This document shows positions 63,886 through 64,000 of a DNA stretch of 64,000 bases, piece after piece. The position numbers and the translations under genes were made by a program. The DNA comes from Pseudomonas sp. UYIF39. Its GTDB lineage: Bacteria > Pseudomonadota > Gammaproteobacteria > Pseudomonadales > Pseudomonadaceae. The stretch covers positions 248,001-312,000 of the forward strand of contig NZ_JALBYU010000002.1 of assembly GCF_029963765.1 (NCBI RefSeq), in the 5' to 3' direction. Under the pieces are notes generated by a model that worked only from the letters and a program-made list of their open reading frames with translations, was not told the DNA's origin and ran no database searches. Numbering within the stretch: the first letter of the stretch is position 1; the number at the start of each line of letters is the position of its first letter.

Positions 63886-64000
63886 ATGTCCTCTCGCGAA
63901 ATCCGCATCGCCACCCGCAAAAGTGCACTCGCCCTGTGGCAGGCCGAATACGTCAAAGCCCGTCTGGAAGAGGCCCATCCGGGTCTGCTTGTGACGTTGG
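63886..64000 (+). CDS. hemC: Porphobilinogen deaminase, 5' part (runs off the window)
   Basis: The first 38 codons, [20 protein letters not shown] and onward, match the N-terminus of hydroxymethylbilane synthase, including the [14 protein letters not shown] segment. The gene continues past base 64000. The algR-hemC order is the usual Pseudomonas one. Confidence 0.95.
   Translation, partial: MSSREIRIATRKSALALWQAEYVKARLEEAHPGLLVTL

Overview
The window is a chromosomal piece of a fluorescent Pseudomonas (P. fluorescens group). The evidence is high-GC coding sequence, gene order and proteins typical of that genus (kauB, dadR/dadA/dadX, pauR, cycB, xpt, rep; comM, ubiK, glnK-amtB, sutA, xerC-dapF-lysA-lptM, cyaY, rnk, cyaA, argH, algR, hemC), and many copies of the Pseudomonas REP sequence built on GTGGGAGCGAGCTTGCTCGC. 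No rRNA, tRNA, CRISPR array, insertion sequence or intact prophage was seen.

1-13.7 kb is a polyamine and D-amino-acid block: aldehyde dehydrogenase KauB, a PuuB-like oxidase, the PauR repressor, and the Lrp-type regulator DadR divergent from dadA-RidA-dadX. It also holds an MFS transporter, a lipoprotein phospholipase D, a MocR regulator and a DUF1127 peptide. A palindrome before kauB resembles the PuuR operator. 13.7-25.2 kb holds cytochrome c5, a CoA transferase/hydrolase, xpt, rep, a GGDEF-EAL protein with a degenerate GGDEF site, a MATE exporter, a LysR regulator, and a chemoreceptor with a clear FliA-type promoter.

25.3-41.7 kb is the most unusual part: a leftward, tightly packed eleven-gene operon. 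It starts with srfA, srfB (Hsp70/actin-fold ATPase) and srfC (dynamin-like GTPase). It continues with a one-TM protein, a periplasmic VWA protein, an ABC ATPase, an FtsX-like permease, an FGE/SUMF1-fold protein, two coiled-coil lipoproteins and a TM-anchored VWA protein. The second half parallels the TagQRST/PpkA-VWA trans-envelope signalling module of type VI secretion, but no kinase, phosphatase or secretion gene is present. This looks like a poorly described envelope-spanning NTPase machine.

41.9-47.1 kb holds a DUF4432 protein, comM, then a small accessory island between comM and ubiK. The island carries a 56-residue orphan, a higBA toxin-antitoxin pair and a BRO-type antirepressor. The antirepressor leader folds like the phage P1/P7 C4 antisense RNA and can pair with its Shine-Dalgarno sequence. 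47.1-64 kb is housekeeping: NtrC/sigma54-controlled glnK-amtB, YjbQ, sutA, the lptM-lysA-dapF-DUF484-xerC-HAD operon, cyaY, rnk, class I adenylate cyclase, argH, algR (without the usual adjacent fimS/algZ) and the start of hemC.
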